From Bacteroidales bacterium (lineage in GTDB: Bacteria > Bacteroidota > Bacteroidia > Bacteroidales > UBA932): DNA of 57,943 nt. The translations under genes were made by a program, and so were the position numbers. Positions 25,697 through 35,223 of the stretch are shown one piece after another (within the stretch, counting starts at the first letter, position 1; every line of letters begins with the position of its first letter). The notes beneath the pieces are model-generated. The model was not told the DNA's origin, did not search any database, and saw only the letters and a list, made by a program, of their open reading frames with translations. The stretch is taken from positions 1-57,943 of the forward strand of contig JAFRPH010000051.1 in NCBI GenBank assembly GCA_017429205.1. The letters run 5' to 3'.

Positions 25697-28296
25697 TCCT
25701 TCCTTTCGGGAATCGACTTGATATACAGGTCGCGCTGCGGGAAAGGAATCTCGATCCCGTGGATGTTCAGCGCATCGTATATCAGTTCCTTCGCCTTGGC
25801 CGGATACCTGTAGTGTTCCTCCACGGTGATGTACTGGTACACGGACAGATTGACACTGTTGTCCCCGAAGTCCTTGAACCGGACCTGGATGCCGCGCTTC
25901 GGATCCACGATGTCGCGTCCATACTCATCCTTGGTCTTGAGCGGTTCCAGCGCATCCTGGATGATGCCGCGGACCTCGTCCACGTCGACCCCGTACTTGA
26001 CGCCCACATCGAAGGTGAGCAGTTCGTATGAGCCGTTCCTCGTGAGGTTCTTGAAGTTCTTGTTGAACAGGGTGGCGTTCGGGAAGGCCATCACGGAATC
26101 GTCGGTAGCGATGATCTGGGTGCTTTGGTACGTGATGCTGTCCACCTTGCCCCGGATTCCGTCGCATTCGATGTAATCCCCCTTGCGGACACGCCCGGAC
26201 ATCAGCTGGATTCCGTAGAAGAAGTTGTTCAGGATATCCTTCATCGCGAATCCCAAACCGGTGGCGAGGCCGGCGGCGACCACCTTGATGGCGGCCGTCG
26301 GAATCTTCAGGAGCACGAAGATCGTGATGACATAGATGCCCCAGAGGGAGATGCCGATGGCGTTCTGGATCAAGGGGAAGTTCGCCTGGTTCTCGAGGAA
26401 CGTGCCATGCGTCTGCACGATGGATTTGACCGTGGCCAGGCGGTAGATGGCCTTTCCCAGATACACCAGGTAACGGAACAGGAAGAACAGGACGACCACC
26501 AGGATAATCTTGTAAAAGGACAGGCTGATATAGCCTTCCACGTTCAGGAACGGCTCGCGGTAATACTGGTTGAAGATCTCGTTCAGGTCGAACACGCTGG
26601 ACGCCATGAACAGGCTGAACGGGATGGACAGGACGATGGCGACCGGAAGCAAGGCGTTCTTGACGAACGAATGCGGCCAGGTCACTGCGATGAGGTCCTC
26701 GTCGGTATCGTTCGGAAGGTTGGGATGCGCCTCGATGTACTTCGTCTTCATTTCCCTGATATGGCGCACATAGTAGATGTGCAGGAGATCGTACACGGCC
26801 GTGACTGTCTGGAGCAGCGTCAGGAGGAAGATCCACCAGATGAGGAGCTGGATGCCCAGCAGCACGAAGCCGCGGAGGGCGATGATGCTCGTCGCGACCA
26901 GCACTAGCAGGGAAATCCAACCATAGACCACATCCCAGGCAGGCAGGTCCTTCTTGTTCTGGAACAAGGTCCAAGCCTGGGCGGCCGTAAAGATCAGCAG
27001 CAGCGGCGGGAAGATGATGTTCAGCAGGCTGTTCGGAACGAAAGCGATGCGGAGGGAGATGACAATGAAGCTGAGGAGCAGGATGGGAACGTACAGGCGG
27101 ATCCCTTTCCGGATCGCCTCCCCTTTCAGGCGGATCACGATCGAGACGAGGATGGCGGCCAGCATCCAGGCGAAATCCACCATCAGCTTCGAGGCCATCG
27201 CGAAAAAGTTCTGCTTGGAGGCCCAGCTGGCGATCATAATGGACAGGGCGAAGATGACGACGCCCGTGATGAGGGTCATCTCAAAACGATGATTCACGAA
27301 ACGCTCCTTATTGAAGAAAGCGACCTTCCGGATGAGGAAGGCGACCAGGACGACCGCCAGGACGATCGAAATCACCAGATAGAGCAGTAGGAACAGCGAG
27401 AAAGCGGTCACCATGGGCCCTCGCCACTGGCTGTTCACGTCTCCGATCGTGCGGGGACTGTACTTGTCGATGGCGTCACGGGTTGCCTGCTGCCAATAGC
27501 GGGGGAAGTTTTTGAGGAGGGTGCCGTAAGCCGTCTGGCCTTCGATGAAGATGCGGTTCTGGACGGTCTTGTAGCGCTGCTGGGCGTAGTCGTAGCTGGA
27601 TTTCAGGAGCGCGGCGGTCTCCGCGTAATGCGTGCTGTCGCGCACCAGCTGCTCCTTCTGCAACCGGCAGGCATCCAGCAGGTTCTGCGCGTAGAAGATA
27701 CAGCTGTCCCGGTCGGCCTGGCCGAGCGAATCCAGCATGAAGGGGCGCGTCCGGCCGGTCGTGTCCATCGCGCGCCGGGTGGCCATCTCGCCGCGCGTCT
27801 GGCGGAGCGAATCCCGCCGGTGCCGCCACGCATCGCGATCCAAGTACACCAGCTGGCCGGTGCTGTCGCGGTAGGCCATCAGCTGCGCCGGCGGCAGGCG
27901 CTTGAGGGTATGGACCAGGCGGTCGTACCGGTCGATGTCGATGTCCAGCCGGGTGATGATGTCGTCGAACGGGAGTTTCTGCTCGGCGAACTCCTCATAC
28001 TGGCGGGACACCTCGTTCAAGGCATACGTCATATCGAACGTGTAGTCTTGCTTCTGCGAATACAGCATCAAGGAGAGCTCGTTGCTTCGCTGCATCATCT
28101 CCACGAGCTGCGCCCGCTGCCGGGCGCCGCGGCTCATCGTCCGCTGGGCCCGTTCCGAGGACGCCTTCCAGGCGGAACGCAGTTCATACCGGAGCACGGA
28201 CAGCGTCTGCGAGAGGTCCTTTTCGTTGAGCACCGCATACGCCGGAATCAGCGCGATCAGCGCCAACACCACGACCAGTAATCTTTTCTTCTTCAT
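25693..28296 (-). CDS. Mechanosensitive ion channel (MscS family), large
   Basis: An 867-residue protein. An N-terminal signal anchor (RLLVVVLALIALIPAYAVL) precedes a ~270-residue mostly helical, coiled-coil-like periplasmic region. About eight membrane helices lie between residues 290 and 660, and the MscS pore and vestibule follow: VVAAGLATGLGFAMKDILNN (pore helix and lining) and GRVRKGDYIECDGIRGKVDS (beta domain). MscS channels release solutes during osmotic downshock; the long N-terminal extension puts it with MscK/MscM-like proteins. A perfect -7 box lies 25 bases upstream of the start. Confidence 0.9.
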   Translation of the reverse strand: MKKKRLLVVVLALIALIPAYAVLNEKDLSQTLSVLRYELRSAWKASSERAQRTMSRGARQRAQLVEMMQRSNELSLMLYSQKQDYTFDMTYALNEVSRQYEEFAEQKLPFDDIITRLDIDIDRYDRLVHTLKRLPPAQLMAYRDSTGQLVYLDRDAWRHRRDSLRQTRGEMATRRAMDTTGRTRPFMLDSLGQADRDSCIFYAQNLLDACRLQKEQLVRDSTHYAETAALLKSSYDYAQQRYKTVQNRIFIEGQTAYGTLLKNFPRYWQQATRDAIDKYSPRTIGDVNSQWRGPMVTAFSLFLLLYLVISIVLAVVLVAFLIRKVAFFNKERFVNHRFEMTLITGVVIFALSIMIASWASKQNFFAMASKLMVDFAWMLAAILVSIVIRLKGEAIRKGIRLYVPILLLSFIVISLRIAFVPNSLLNIIFPPLLLIFTAAQAWTLFQNKKDLPAWDVVYGWISLLVLVATSIIALRGFVLLGIQLLIWWIFLLTLLQTVTAVYDLLHIYYVRHIREMKTKYIEAHPNLPNDTDEDLIAVTWPHSFVKNALLPVAIVLSIPFSLFMASSVFDLNEIFNQYYREPFLNVEGYISLSFYKIILVVVLFFLFRYLVYLGKAIYRLATVKSIVQTHGTFLENQANFPLIQNAIGISLWGIYVITIFVLLKIPTAAIKVVAAGLATGLGFAMKDILNNFFYGIQLMSGRVRKGDYIECDGIRGKVDSITYQSTQIIATDDSVMAFPNATLFNKNFKNLTRNGSYELLTFDVGVKYGVDVDEVRGIIQDALEPLKTKDEYGRDIVDPKRGIQVRFKDFGDNSVNLSVYQYITVEEHYRYPAKAKELIYDALNIHGIEIPFPQRDLYIKSIPERKD

Positions 28297-28320
28297 GGAT
28301 CGACCGTTTGGTTACATCCA

Positions 28321-28328
28321 CAAAGATA
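28321..28328 (-). promoter_or_regulatory. -7 promoter box of MscS-type channel gene
   Basis: Minus-strand TATCTTTG, 25 bases before the ATG at 28296. Confidence 0.6.
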
Positions 28329-28333
28329 ATCAA

Positions 28334-29242
28334 TTATTTCTTGGGAACGAAGTTCACGAGGCCGACGCCGAGGAAGACCAGGAGGGAGGCGGCGACTTTG
28401 AGGGCGGTGAGGTGGTCCAGGCCCATCGCCAGCGCGATGACCATCGCGATGACGGGCTGGACGTAGGTGTACATGCACACGACCACCGGGCGCAGCCGCT
28501 TCTGGCCGATGGGAATGAGGAAATAGGCCACGAAGGTGGCGAAGACGACCACGTAGGCGATCTGCCAGAAAATGTCCATGGGCACGGCCGCGAGGTTAGA
28601 AGCCTGGAATGCGCGGAAGCTGAACGGGAGGGCCATCAGGGACGAGAAGAGGAACATCCATTTCATGAAGGTCACTACCGAATACTTCCGGATGACGGGC
28701 TTGAAGATGCCCACGTAGGCGGCGAAGCACAGCGTGTTCACGAGCATCCCCAGGATGCCCCAGATGGAGGTGGAATCGGCCCCGGAACGGATGGAGACGC
28801 AGTTGTAGATGAGGATGAGCACACCCACGAGGCTGAGCGCGATGCCCGCGACGCCGCTCCAGGTGATTCTCTCCTTGATGACGAGGGCCGAGATGACGAG
28901 CGTCATGATGGGGCTCAGGGTGCTCATGATGGACGCGTCGATGGCCGTTGTCTTGGTGATGGCGAACAGGAACGAGAGCTGCGTCATGAATAGGCCGAGG
29001 AACGAGGCGATGACCACTTTCCAGACATCTTCCTTGTGGATGTGCTCGTGCGGGGCCGTGAACAGGGACCACAGCCAGAAAAGGGCCGTCGCCCCGAAGG
29101 AACGGAGGCAGAAGAGGGCCATCGGCGTGACGTTCCCGTCCAGGGCGATGCTCTTGCAGCTGATGATGTTGAACCCGAAAATGGCGTAGGCCGCGAAGCA
29201 CGCCAGGTTGCCGATGAGTGAGCTCTTTTGATCCTGATTCAT
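28334..29242 (-). CDS. EamA/DMT superfamily transporter
   Basis: A 302-residue protein with ten hydrophobic segments in two EamA repeats: LACFAAYAIFGFNIISCKS at the N-terminus and GILGMLVNTLCFAAYVGIFK at the start of the second half. Drug/metabolite transporters of this family export amino acids, nucleotide precursors or drugs; the substrate is not readable. The ATG at 29242 was chosen; an in-frame TTG 12 bases upstream is less likely. A near-consensus -7 box (TAACTTCG, one mismatch, minus strand) is at 29264-29271. It is divergent from the hydrolase gene. Confidence 0.88.
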   Translation of the reverse strand: MNQDQKSSLIGNLACFAAYAIFGFNIISCKSIALDGNVTPMALFCLRSFGATALFWLWSLFTAPHEHIHKEDVWKVVIASFLGLFMTQLSFLFAITKTTAIDASIMSTLSPIMTLVISALVIKERITWSGVAGIALSLVGVLILIYNCVSIRSGADSTSIWGILGMLVNTLCFAAYVGIFKPVIRKYSVVTFMKWMFLFSSLMALPFSFRAFQASNLAAVPMDIFWQIAYVVVFATFVAYFLIPIGQKRLRPVVVCMYTYVQPVIAMVIALAMGLDHLTALKVAASLLVFLGVGLVNFVPKK

Positions 29243-29283
29243 CCCGTATCGCAAAAACGACCGCGAAGTTACGCATTTTTTGC

Positions 29284-29291
29284 TATCTTTG
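29284..29291 (+). promoter_or_regulatory. -7 promoter box of C45-type hydrolase gene
   Basis: TATCTTTG, 19 bases before the ATG at 29311. It would place the transcription start next to an alternative ATG at 29293, which argues for the downstream start. Confidence 0.6.
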
Positions 29292-29310
29292 GATGATAAA
29301 CACGCTGACC

Positions 29311-30444
29311 ATGAAAAAAGTCCTTCTCTGGATCCTCGGCATCCTCCTCTCCCTCATCCTTGTCGTCTTCTGCATCTGGGGCGGCGAAATCCGCACCGTC
29401 TGCTCCATCGAGTCCGTCGACGGGAACCCTTACCTGTATCAGATGGTGTACAAGGCCGCCTACGACCTGGACGACCTCATCGACAAAGACGTGGACACGA
29501 ACGCGGAGCTGCTGGACTATGTGGTCGGCCGCATCGGCAAGGGCCTCCCCCTCAAGATCAAGAGCGCGCAGGTGGCCGACGAGAACGGCGAAATGGCGAC
29601 CTTCAACTGCACCAGCTTCCAGGCCGCGAAGGCCGAGGGCGGCGGCTTCCGGTTCGGCCGCAACTACGACTACTTCAAGAACCCGACGATGGTGACCGTC
29701 TCCCGCCCGAAGAAGGGCTACGCGTCCATCGCCGTCAGCGACATGTCCCACTTCGGATACTCCCTGGAGAAGCTCCCGGAGTCCGTCCTGGCCTCCTTGA
29801 GCTGTCTCGCCTCCGTCTACGCGCCCGTGGACGGAATGAACGAGAAGGGCCTCTGCACCTCCATCATGGCCCTTCCGAAGCAGGCCGCCCAGCAGGACAC
29901 CGAGCGGCACAACGTGGGCACGACCATCATCATGCGCCTGTGGCTGGACCGCTGCGCGACCGTCCAGGAGGCGCTTGACCTGCTGGAGACCGTGGACGTG
30001 TGCCACGACGCCGCCGTGGGCTCAGGCTACCACTATATGGTGGCCGACGCGAACGGCGACTGCGCCGTCGTGGAGTTCGACAAGGACGACGGCTGGAAGA
30101 CGATGGTTGTCCGCAAGGCCCCCGACGCCAATTACATGCTGGTTACCAACCACTTGCTGTCGGACAAGTACTACACCACCGAGCCCGATCCGGCCGTGGG
30201 CAACCCCCACAGCAAGAGCTGGTGGCGCTACGAGACCGCCGGCGCCTACCTCGCCGGCCACAACGGGACCCTCACCTTCGACGAGGCGCAGGAATGCCTG
30301 GCCCAGGTCCATTGGAAGGACCTCGTCTGGGACAACGGCACCGTCGAGGACACCCAGTTCAGCAACGTCTACGACCAGTCCGCCCTCACCCTCGACCTCC
30401 GCAACTGGAACGCCTACGGGGAGACCAAGCACTTTGCGCTGTAA
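29311..30444 (+). CDS. C45/choloylglycine hydrolase-like Ntn amidohydrolase, membrane-anchored
   Basis: A 377-residue protein with an N-terminal hydrophobic anchor (VLLWILGILLSLILVVFCIW). In the C45/linear amide C-N hydrolase family the nucleophile is a Cys exposed by self-cleavage; here MATFNCTSFQA near residue 100 fits, followed by GGFRFGRNYDYF (the Arg and Asp of the active site) and VDGMNEKGLCTSIM. About 100 residues precede the Cys, which would be removed or stay as the anchor. Relatives cleave amide bonds in bile salts, penicillin V or acyl-amino acids; which one applies here is unknown. Own promoter; obg follows 51 bases later with its own promoter. Confidence 0.82.
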   Translation: MKKVLLWILGILLSLILVVFCIWGGEIRTVCSIESVDGNPYLYQMVYKAAYDLDDLIDKDVDTNAELLDYVVGRIGKGLPLKIKSAQVADENGEMATFNCTSFQAAKAEGGGFRFGRNYDYFKNPTMVTVSRPKKGYASIAVSDMSHFGYSLEKLPESVLASLSCLASVYAPVDGMNEKGLCTSIMALPKQAAQQDTERHNVGTTIIMRLWLDRCATVQEALDLLETVDVCHDAAVGSGYHYMVADANGDCAVVEFDKDDGWKTMVVRKAPDANYMLVTNHLLSDKYYTTEPDPAVGNPHSKSWWRYETAGAYLAGHNGTLTFDEAQECLAQVHWKDLVWDNGTVEDTQFSNVYDQSALTLDLRNWNAYGETKHFAL

Positions 30445-30467
30445 GGGGCCCATCGGGAAATAATCCT

Positions 30468-30475
30468 TATCTTTG
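30468..30475 (+). promoter_or_regulatory. -7 promoter box of obg
   Basis: TATCTTTG, 20 bases before the obg ATG at 30496. Confidence 0.6.
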
Positions 30476-30495
30476 TAGCATAAACCTTCCAGACG

Positions 30496-31488
30496 ATGGC
30501 TGAATCGAACTTCATAGACTACGTCAAGATCTTCTGTGCGAGCGGACACGGCGGGGCCGGGTCGATGCATCTGCACCGGGCGAAATACGTGCCCAAGGGC
30601 GGGCCGGACGGCGGCGACGGCGGCCGAGGCGGCCACATCATCCTGCGGGCGAACCCGCAGTTCTGGACGCTCATCCACCTGCGCTACCGCAAGGTCGTGC
30701 GGGCGGAGAACGGCGAGCCGGGCGGGGCGGCGCTCCGCAAGGGCAAGAACGGGGCGGACATCGTCCTGGAAGTGCCCCTGGGCGTGACCGTGAAGGACGC
30801 GGAGACGGACGAGGTCATCACCGAGATCGTGGAGCCCGGCCAGGAGTACATCCTGTGCGAGGGCGGCCGCGGCGGCTGGGGCAACGACCATTTCAAGTCG
30901 CCCACCAACCAGACGCCGCGCTATTCACAGCCCGGCGAGGAAGGGGTCGAGGGCTGGTTCATCCTGGAGCTGAAGGTCCTCGCCGACGTGGGCCTCGTGG
31001 GCTTCCCGAACGCGGGCAAGTCCACCCTCCTGGCAGCCATCACATCGGCCAAACCCAAGATCGCCAATTACGCCTTCACCACCCTGGAACCGAACCTGGG
31101 CATCGTCAAGTACTACGACGACCGTTCCTTCGTGATGGCCGACATCCCCGGCATCATCGAGGGGGCCCACGAGGGCAGGGGCATCGGCATGCGCTTCCTG
31201 CGGCACATCGAACGGAACTCCGTGCTCCTGTTCATGGTCGCCGCCGACGAGCCGGATGTCGCCAAGGCCTATGACATCCTGCTGAGCGAGCTCAAGGAGT
31301 ACAACCCCGAGCTGCTCGTGAAGGACCGCGTCCTCGCCGTCACGAAGACGGACCTCATCGACGAGAAAGAGCGCAAGAAGATCGAGAAGAAACTCCCGGC
31401 GGACATCCCGCACGTGTTCATCTCCGCCGTCGCGCAGACGGGCCTGAACGAACTCAAGGAAGAACTCTGGAAGGCGCTGAACAAGTAG
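30496..31488 (+). CDS. obg: GTPase Obg (ribosome assembly)
   Basis: A 330-residue GTPase. The glycine-rich Obg domain fills residues 1-160 ([25 protein letters not shown]). The G domain carries G1 GFPNAGKST near residue 168, switch [12 protein letters not shown]3 [13 protein letters not shown]4 TKTD and G5 SAVAQTG. It ends right after the G domain, lacking the C-terminal OCT domain, as usual for this phylum. Obg binds the 50S subunit and couples ribosome maturation to GTP/ppGpp levels. The PAP2 gene begins 4 bases after its stop. Confidence 0.96.
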   Translation: MAESNFIDYVKIFCASGHGGAGSMHLHRAKYVPKGGPDGGDGGRGGHIILRANPQFWTLIHLRYRKVVRAENGEPGGAALRKGKNGADIVLEVPLGVTVKDAETDEVITEIVEPGQEYILCEGGRGGWGNDHFKSPTNQTPRYSQPGEEGVEGWFILELKVLADVGLVGFPNAGKSTLLAAITSAKPKIANYAFTTLEPNLGIVKYYDDRSFVMADIPGIIEGAHEGRGIGMRFLRHIERNSVLLFMVAADEPDVAKAYDILLSELKEYNPELLVKDRVLAVTKTDLIDEKERKKIEKKLPADIPHVFISAVAQTGLNELKEELWKALNK

Positions 31489-31492
31489 CATC

Positions 31493-32074
31493 GTGGAGCG
31501 GCTCATCGGCATCGACCAGGAAATCACCTTGTGGCTCAACGGGTTCCACAGCCCGTGGAGCGATCAGTTCTGGATGTTCCTGTCCGATGTCCGCATCTGG
31601 TTCCCCATGTACGGGGTCATCATGGGGGTGATGATCTACCGCCTGGGCTGGAAAAAGGGACTCGTCGTCATCCTGTCCTGCATCCTTTGCGTCACCCTCG
31701 CGGACCAGATCTCCTACCATATCAAGGAAGGCATCGACCGCCTGCGGCCGTATTACACGACAAGCCTGCTGGAACGCGGCCTGCACTGGCCCATCAACCG
31801 CTCCAGCTTCTTCGGCTTCTTCTCCGGCCACGCCAGCAACGCCTGGGGATTCGCCATCTGCTCCTGGCTGGGCTTCCGGCTCAATGACCGGCAATGCCGC
31901 TACCGGGCGTATGGCATCTGCATTTTCCTGTGGGCGGCGCTCGTCGCCCTGAGCCGCGTGATGATGGCGGCCCATTTCTTCGGCGACATCTTCGTCGGCA
32001 CCCTCTTCGGCCTCGCCGTCGGCCTCTTCTGCGCCGCGCTTGGGCGGGGGGTGATCCGGAAATGGATGGAATAG
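31493..32074 (+). CDS. PAP2 family phosphatase
   Basis: A 193-residue membrane protein with about five helices and the complete PAP2 phosphatase signature: KEGIDRLRP (K-x6-RP), FSGHAS (the S-G-H motif) and SRVMMAAHFFGD (SR-x5-H-x3-D). Such enzymes remove phosphate from lipids such as phosphatidate or undecaprenyl pyrophosphate at the outer face of the inner membrane. The start is GTG at 31493, four bases after the obg stop; no better ATG exists before the first helix. It probably shares the obg transcript. Confidence 0.88.
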   Translation: MERLIGIDQEITLWLNGFHSPWSDQFWMFLSDVRIWFPMYGVIMGVMIYRLGWKKGLVVILSCILCVTLADQISYHIKEGIDRLRPYYTTSLLERGLHWPINRSSFFGFFSGHASNAWGFAICSWLGFRLNDRQCRYRAYGICIFLWAALVALSRVMMAAHFFGDIFVGTLFGLAVGLFCAALGRGVIRKWME

Positions 32075-32086
32075 GCTGCCCGGCGT

Positions 32087-32169
32087 GCCCGTAGGTCCAT
32101 TTGCGGTACCTACGGAAAGAAAAAACCATTTGAAATCAGCCCGTAGGTACCTCCATTGGACCTACGGGC
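32087..32169. repeat. Nested inverted repeat between PAP2 gene and murF
   Basis: The 8-base core CCGTAGGT occurs four times in alternating orientation: forward at 32089 and 32141, reverse (ACCTACGG) at 32108 and 32160. Forward and reverse copies are each 52 bases apart. The outermost arms GCCCGTAGGTCCA (32087-32099) and TGGACCTACGGGC (32157-32169) are perfect 13-base inverted repeats. Two short hairpins or one long stem can form, exclusively of each other. It may be a terminator for the PAP2 side or a mobile palindromic repeat. Confidence 0.6.
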
Positions 32170-32402
32170 AAACGCTATGTGGCAAGAGGGCTCATCGACA
32201 GGCCGACAGACCCGTTTGGGGCGAATTCTGCCAAACAGCCGCTCACAGAATGTGTCTGTAGGAACCCATGTCGATGGTTGCGGTGCGGCGATGCCCGATA
32301 TCGGCAGTTGGCGCACGCGAAAAGCCGCACGAAGTGCCCCGAATGGGGCCGTCGGTGCGGCTGCTTGGCGAAATGGGAAGTGGAGAATGGGCGGTGAAGA
32401 TG
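32170..32402. other. Gene-free stretch downstream of murF and PAP2 gene
   Basis: Between the convergent PAP2 and murF stops. Open frames here overlap neighbours and lack coding character. Apart from the nested palindromes to its left I see no gene or strong signal. Confidence 0.4.
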
Positions 32403-33698
32403 CTACAGTGTCGGAAGCACCTTGCCCATGCGGATGCTGTTGGAGCCTTTGACGAGGACGGTGGCGCCGGTCAAAGGACGCTCCGCGAGGGCGGCGGCGA
32501 GGTCGTCGGAGGTGGCGAACCACTTGACATAGTCCGGTGTGCCGGCCTCTTCCAGGGCCTTCTTGAACTCTTCGCCCACGAGGCAGGCGTGCGTGAGGCC
32601 GCAGTCGTCCAATTTCTGGAGGATCTTGACGTGTTCCTTCACGGAGTCCTCGCCCAGTTCGCGCATATCTCCCAGCATCGCAATCTTGCAGTCAGCCTGC
32701 AGAAGGGCGAAGTTGTCCAGGGCGGCGGCCATGGAGGAAGGATTGGCGTTGTAGGCGTCCTCGATGACGACGTTGCGCTCCGTGCGGGTCATCTGGGAGC
32801 GGTTGTTGGACGGGGTGTAGGCCGCGATGGCGGCGAGGCCGTCCGCGAGCGGGACGCCGAACTGGCGACCGACCGCGAGGGCGGCCATCACGTTCGCGGC
32901 GTTGTACGCGCCGACGAGCTTGGTTTCCAGCGTTTCCCCGCCGATGGTCATCCGAAGGAACGGGTTCTCCGCGGAGGTGGGCAGGATCTCCGCGTCCTCC
33001 CCCGCCACCCCGTACGGGATGATGGAGAGGGGCCGGGAGACGGCCATCTCGTAGAGGTTGTCGTCGTCGACATTGACAAAAGCCTGGCCGTCGTGCGCGG
33101 AGAGCCAGTCGTAGAGCTGGCCCTTGGCCTTCTTGACGCCCTCGAAGCTGCCGAAGCCCAGGAGGTGGGCCTTGCCCACATTGGTGATGAGACCGTACAC
33201 AGGCTGGCTCACCCAGGTCAGAGCGGAGATGTCGTCGGGATGGTTCGCGCCCATCTCCACGACGGCGATTTCCGCGTCCGGCCCGATGCCGAGGACGGTC
33301 AGGGGCACGCCGATGTCGTTGTTCAGGTTCCCCTTCGTGGCCGCGACAGTGAAATGCGTGGCCAGGACCTCGCGGATGAGTTCCTTGGTGGTGGTCTTTC
33401 CGTTCGTGCCGGTCAGGCCGATGACCGGGATCTCCAGCTGCTGCCGATGGAAGGCCGCGAGCTCCTTCAGGGTCCGGAGCGTGTCCGGAAAACGGAGGAG
33501 GCGGGGGTCGTCGCCCTCGGCGTAGTCATTGACGATGGCATAGGCGGCGCCGGCCTCGAGGGCCTTCATCGCATAGGCGTTGCCGTCGAACGTTTCGCCC
33601 TTGAGGGCGACGAAAAGCTGGCCGGGCTGGATGGTCCGGGTGTCCGTATTCACGCCCTTGGAGGCGAGGAACAGGGAATATAACTCGCTGATTTCCAT
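32403..33698 (-). CDS. murF: UDP-MurNAc-tripeptide:D-Ala-D-Ala ligase MurF
   Basis: A 431-residue Mur ligase adding the D-Ala-D-Ala dipeptide in the last cytoplasmic step of peptidoglycan precursor synthesis. Recognisable are the N-terminal substrate domain GVNTDTRTIQPGQLFVALKG, the ATP loop VIGLTGTNGKTTTKELI near residue 96, the Mg site VVEMGANHPDDI and IEDAYNANPSSM in the C-terminal domain. It is the last gene of an operon with dut, lptG and tgt: the dut stop lies 3 bases upstream of its ATG. Confidence 0.95.
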   Translation of the reverse strand: MEISELYSLFLASKGVNTDTRTIQPGQLFVALKGETFDGNAYAMKALEAGAAYAIVNDYAEGDDPRLLRFPDTLRTLKELAAFHRQQLEIPVIGLTGTNGKTTTKELIREVLATHFTVAATKGNLNNDIGVPLTVLGIGPDAEIAVVEMGANHPDDISALTWVSQPVYGLITNVGKAHLLGFGSFEGVKKAKGQLYDWLSAHDGQAFVNVDDDNLYEMAVSRPLSIIPYGVAGEDAEILPTSAENPFLRMTIGGETLETKLVGAYNAANVMAALAVGRQFGVPLADGLAAIAAYTPSNNRSQMTRTERNVVIEDAYNANPSSMAAALDNFALLQADCKIAMLGDMRELGEDSVKEHVKILQKLDDCGLTHACLVGEEFKKALEEAGTPDYVKWFATSDDLAAALAERPLTGATVLVKGSNSIRMGKVLPTL

Positions 33699-33701
33699 AG
33701 T

Positions 33702-34136
33702 TTATCTTCCAGTGCTGCCGAAACCGCCGGCGCCGCGCTCCGTCTCGTCCAGGCTGTCGGTCTCTTCCCATTCCACCCGCTCGTGGCGGGCGACGACCAT
33801 TTGCGCGATGCGCTCCCCGGGGACGATCTCGAACGGGGTGTTCGACAGGTTCACAAGGATGACTTTGATCTCGCCCCGGTAGTCCGCGTCGATGGTGCCG
33901 GGGGTGTTCAGGACCGTGATGCCGTGCTTCGCCGCGAGGCCGCTGCGGGGGCGCACCTGCGCCTCGAAGCCGGCCGGCAGGGCGATGTAAAGGCCCGTCG
34001 GAACGAGGGTCCGCTCCAGCGGACCGAGGGTGACGGGCGCCTCGAGGCAGGCCCGGAGGTCCATCCCGGCGGAAAGGGGGGTCGCATAGGCCGGCACGGG
34101 CTGGCCGGACTTGTTGACGATTTTGACTTTTGTCAT
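33702..34136 (-). CDS. dut: dUTP pyrophosphatase
   Basis: A 144-residue trimeric dUTPase hydrolysing dUTP to dUMP and PPi, limiting uracil in DNA. All five motifs are seen: [10 protein letters not shown] (motif 1), [11 protein letters not shown] (2), [18 protein letters not shown] (3), [10 protein letters not shown] (4) and the flexible C-terminal [10 protein letters not shown] (5). The ATG at 34136 was chosen; 15 extra residues in the same frame overlap lptG and match nothing. It starts 1 base after the lptG stop. Confidence 0.95.
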   Translation of the reverse strand: MTKVKIVNKSGQPVPAYATPLSAGMDLRACLEAPVTLGPLERTLVPTGLYIALPAGFEAQVRPRSGLAAKHGITVLNTPGTIDADYRGEIKVILVNLSNTPFEIVPGERIAQMVVARHERVEWEETDSLDETERGAGGFGSTGR

Positions 34137-34137
34137 A

Positions 34138-35223
34138 CTATTTCGGAGCGATGATGTACAGGAACGCCGCAATGAGGGCATAGAGGATGTTCGGAATCCA
34201 CGTGGCGATGCCCGCGGGCAGGGTGTCCGTCACGACGAACATCTTGCTGAACTGCTCGAACAGGACGTAGGAGAAGCCGAGGGCGAGGCCCACGGCGATG
34301 TTCCATCCCATGCCGCCTCGGCGCTTCTTCGAGCACAGGGACACGGCGATGATGGTGAGGATGATGGCCGACAGCGGCATCGAATACCGCCGGTGCTTTT
34401 GCATCTGGGCGTACATCACGGTCGCGTCGCCGCGGGCGAGCTGGGTGTCGATGAGCTGGTCCATCTGCTTGGCGTCCAGCTGCTCGATCGTATAGTCGTT
34501 GTAGTAGAAGTCGTCGAGGGTGAGGCTCAGGGTCGTGTCCAGCTGGCTGCCCGACCGGATGCGGTCCTGGAGTCCCTCGCCGTAGTCGCGGATGAACCAG
34601 TTGCGAAGCTTCCACTTCCCGCTGAGGCTGTCCCACTGGGCCGACTCCGCGGAGAGCTTGGAGATCATATGGTCGTCCGAAATCTGCTCGAGGGTGAAGT
34701 TGTACGCCGTGTTGTTCCAGGAGCTGAAGGACTCCAGATACACGAACTTGTTGTCCTCCAGCTTGTAATGCATGTCGTGCCCGAACTTGACTTTCGCGCG
34801 GGGGTTGTACTTCTGCTCGAAGGCCACCCGCGTCACGTTCGCCCGCGGGATCACCCAGAGGCCGAGTCCCATCGACGCCAGCGCGACGATGCAGGCCGAC
34901 ACCAGGTACGGCACCATCATCCGGTGGAAACTGACGCCGCAGGAGAGGATGGCGACGATTTCGGAGTTCTGCGCCATCTTGGACGTGAACAGAATCACCG
35001 TCAGGAACACGACCATCGGGCTGTACATGTTCATGAAGTACGGGATGAAGTTCAGGTAGTAGTCCACGACGATTGCCTTCAGCGGGGCCTCCTTCTGGAC
35101 GAAGTCGTCGATCTTCTCGCTCACGTCGAAGATGATGACGATGACCGTCAGCAGGCCCAGGGCGACGATGAACGACCCCAGGAACTTCTTGATGATGTAC
35201 CAGTCGAGTTTCTTGATTCCCAT
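34138..35223 (-). CDS. lptG: LptG/LptF-type LPS export permease (YjgP/YjgQ family)
   Basis: A 361-residue permease with three helices at each end ([57 protein letters not shown]; then [15 protein letters not shown] and a C-terminal pair) and a periplasmic beta-jellyroll of about 150 residues between them. This is the YjgP/YjgQ fold that with LptB extracts LPS from the inner membrane. Only one such gene is here; Bacteroidota often have the second elsewhere. The ATG at 35223 overlaps the tgt stop by one base (TAATG), so it is translationally coupled to it. LptF or LptG cannot be told apart from sequence alone. Confidence 0.88.
   Translation of the reverse strand: MGIKKLDWYIIKKFLGSFIVALGLLTVIVIIFDVSEKIDDFVQKEAPLKAIVVDYYLNFIPYFMNMYSPMVVFLTVILFTSKMAQNSEIVAILSCGVSFHRMMVPYLVSACIVALASMGLGLWVIPRANVTRVAFEQKYNPRAKVKFGHDMHYKLEDNKFVYLESFSSWNNTAYNFTLEQISDDHMISKLSAESAQWDSLSGKWKLRNWFIRDYGEGLQDRIRSGSQLDTTLSLTLDDFYYNDYTIEQLDAKQMDQLIDTQLARGDATVMYAQMQKHRRYSMPLSAIILTIIAVSLCSKKRRGGMGWNIAVGLALGFSYVLFEQFSKMFVVTDTLPAGIATWIPNILYALIAAFLYIIAPK

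Noticed and set aside
32156..32452. 98-residue frame in the murF/PAP2 gap
   Set aside because: Overlaps the murF end, no start signal and no coding pattern.
32268..33683. 471-residue plus-strand frame opposite murF
   Set aside because: Shadow of murF with no recognisable domain.
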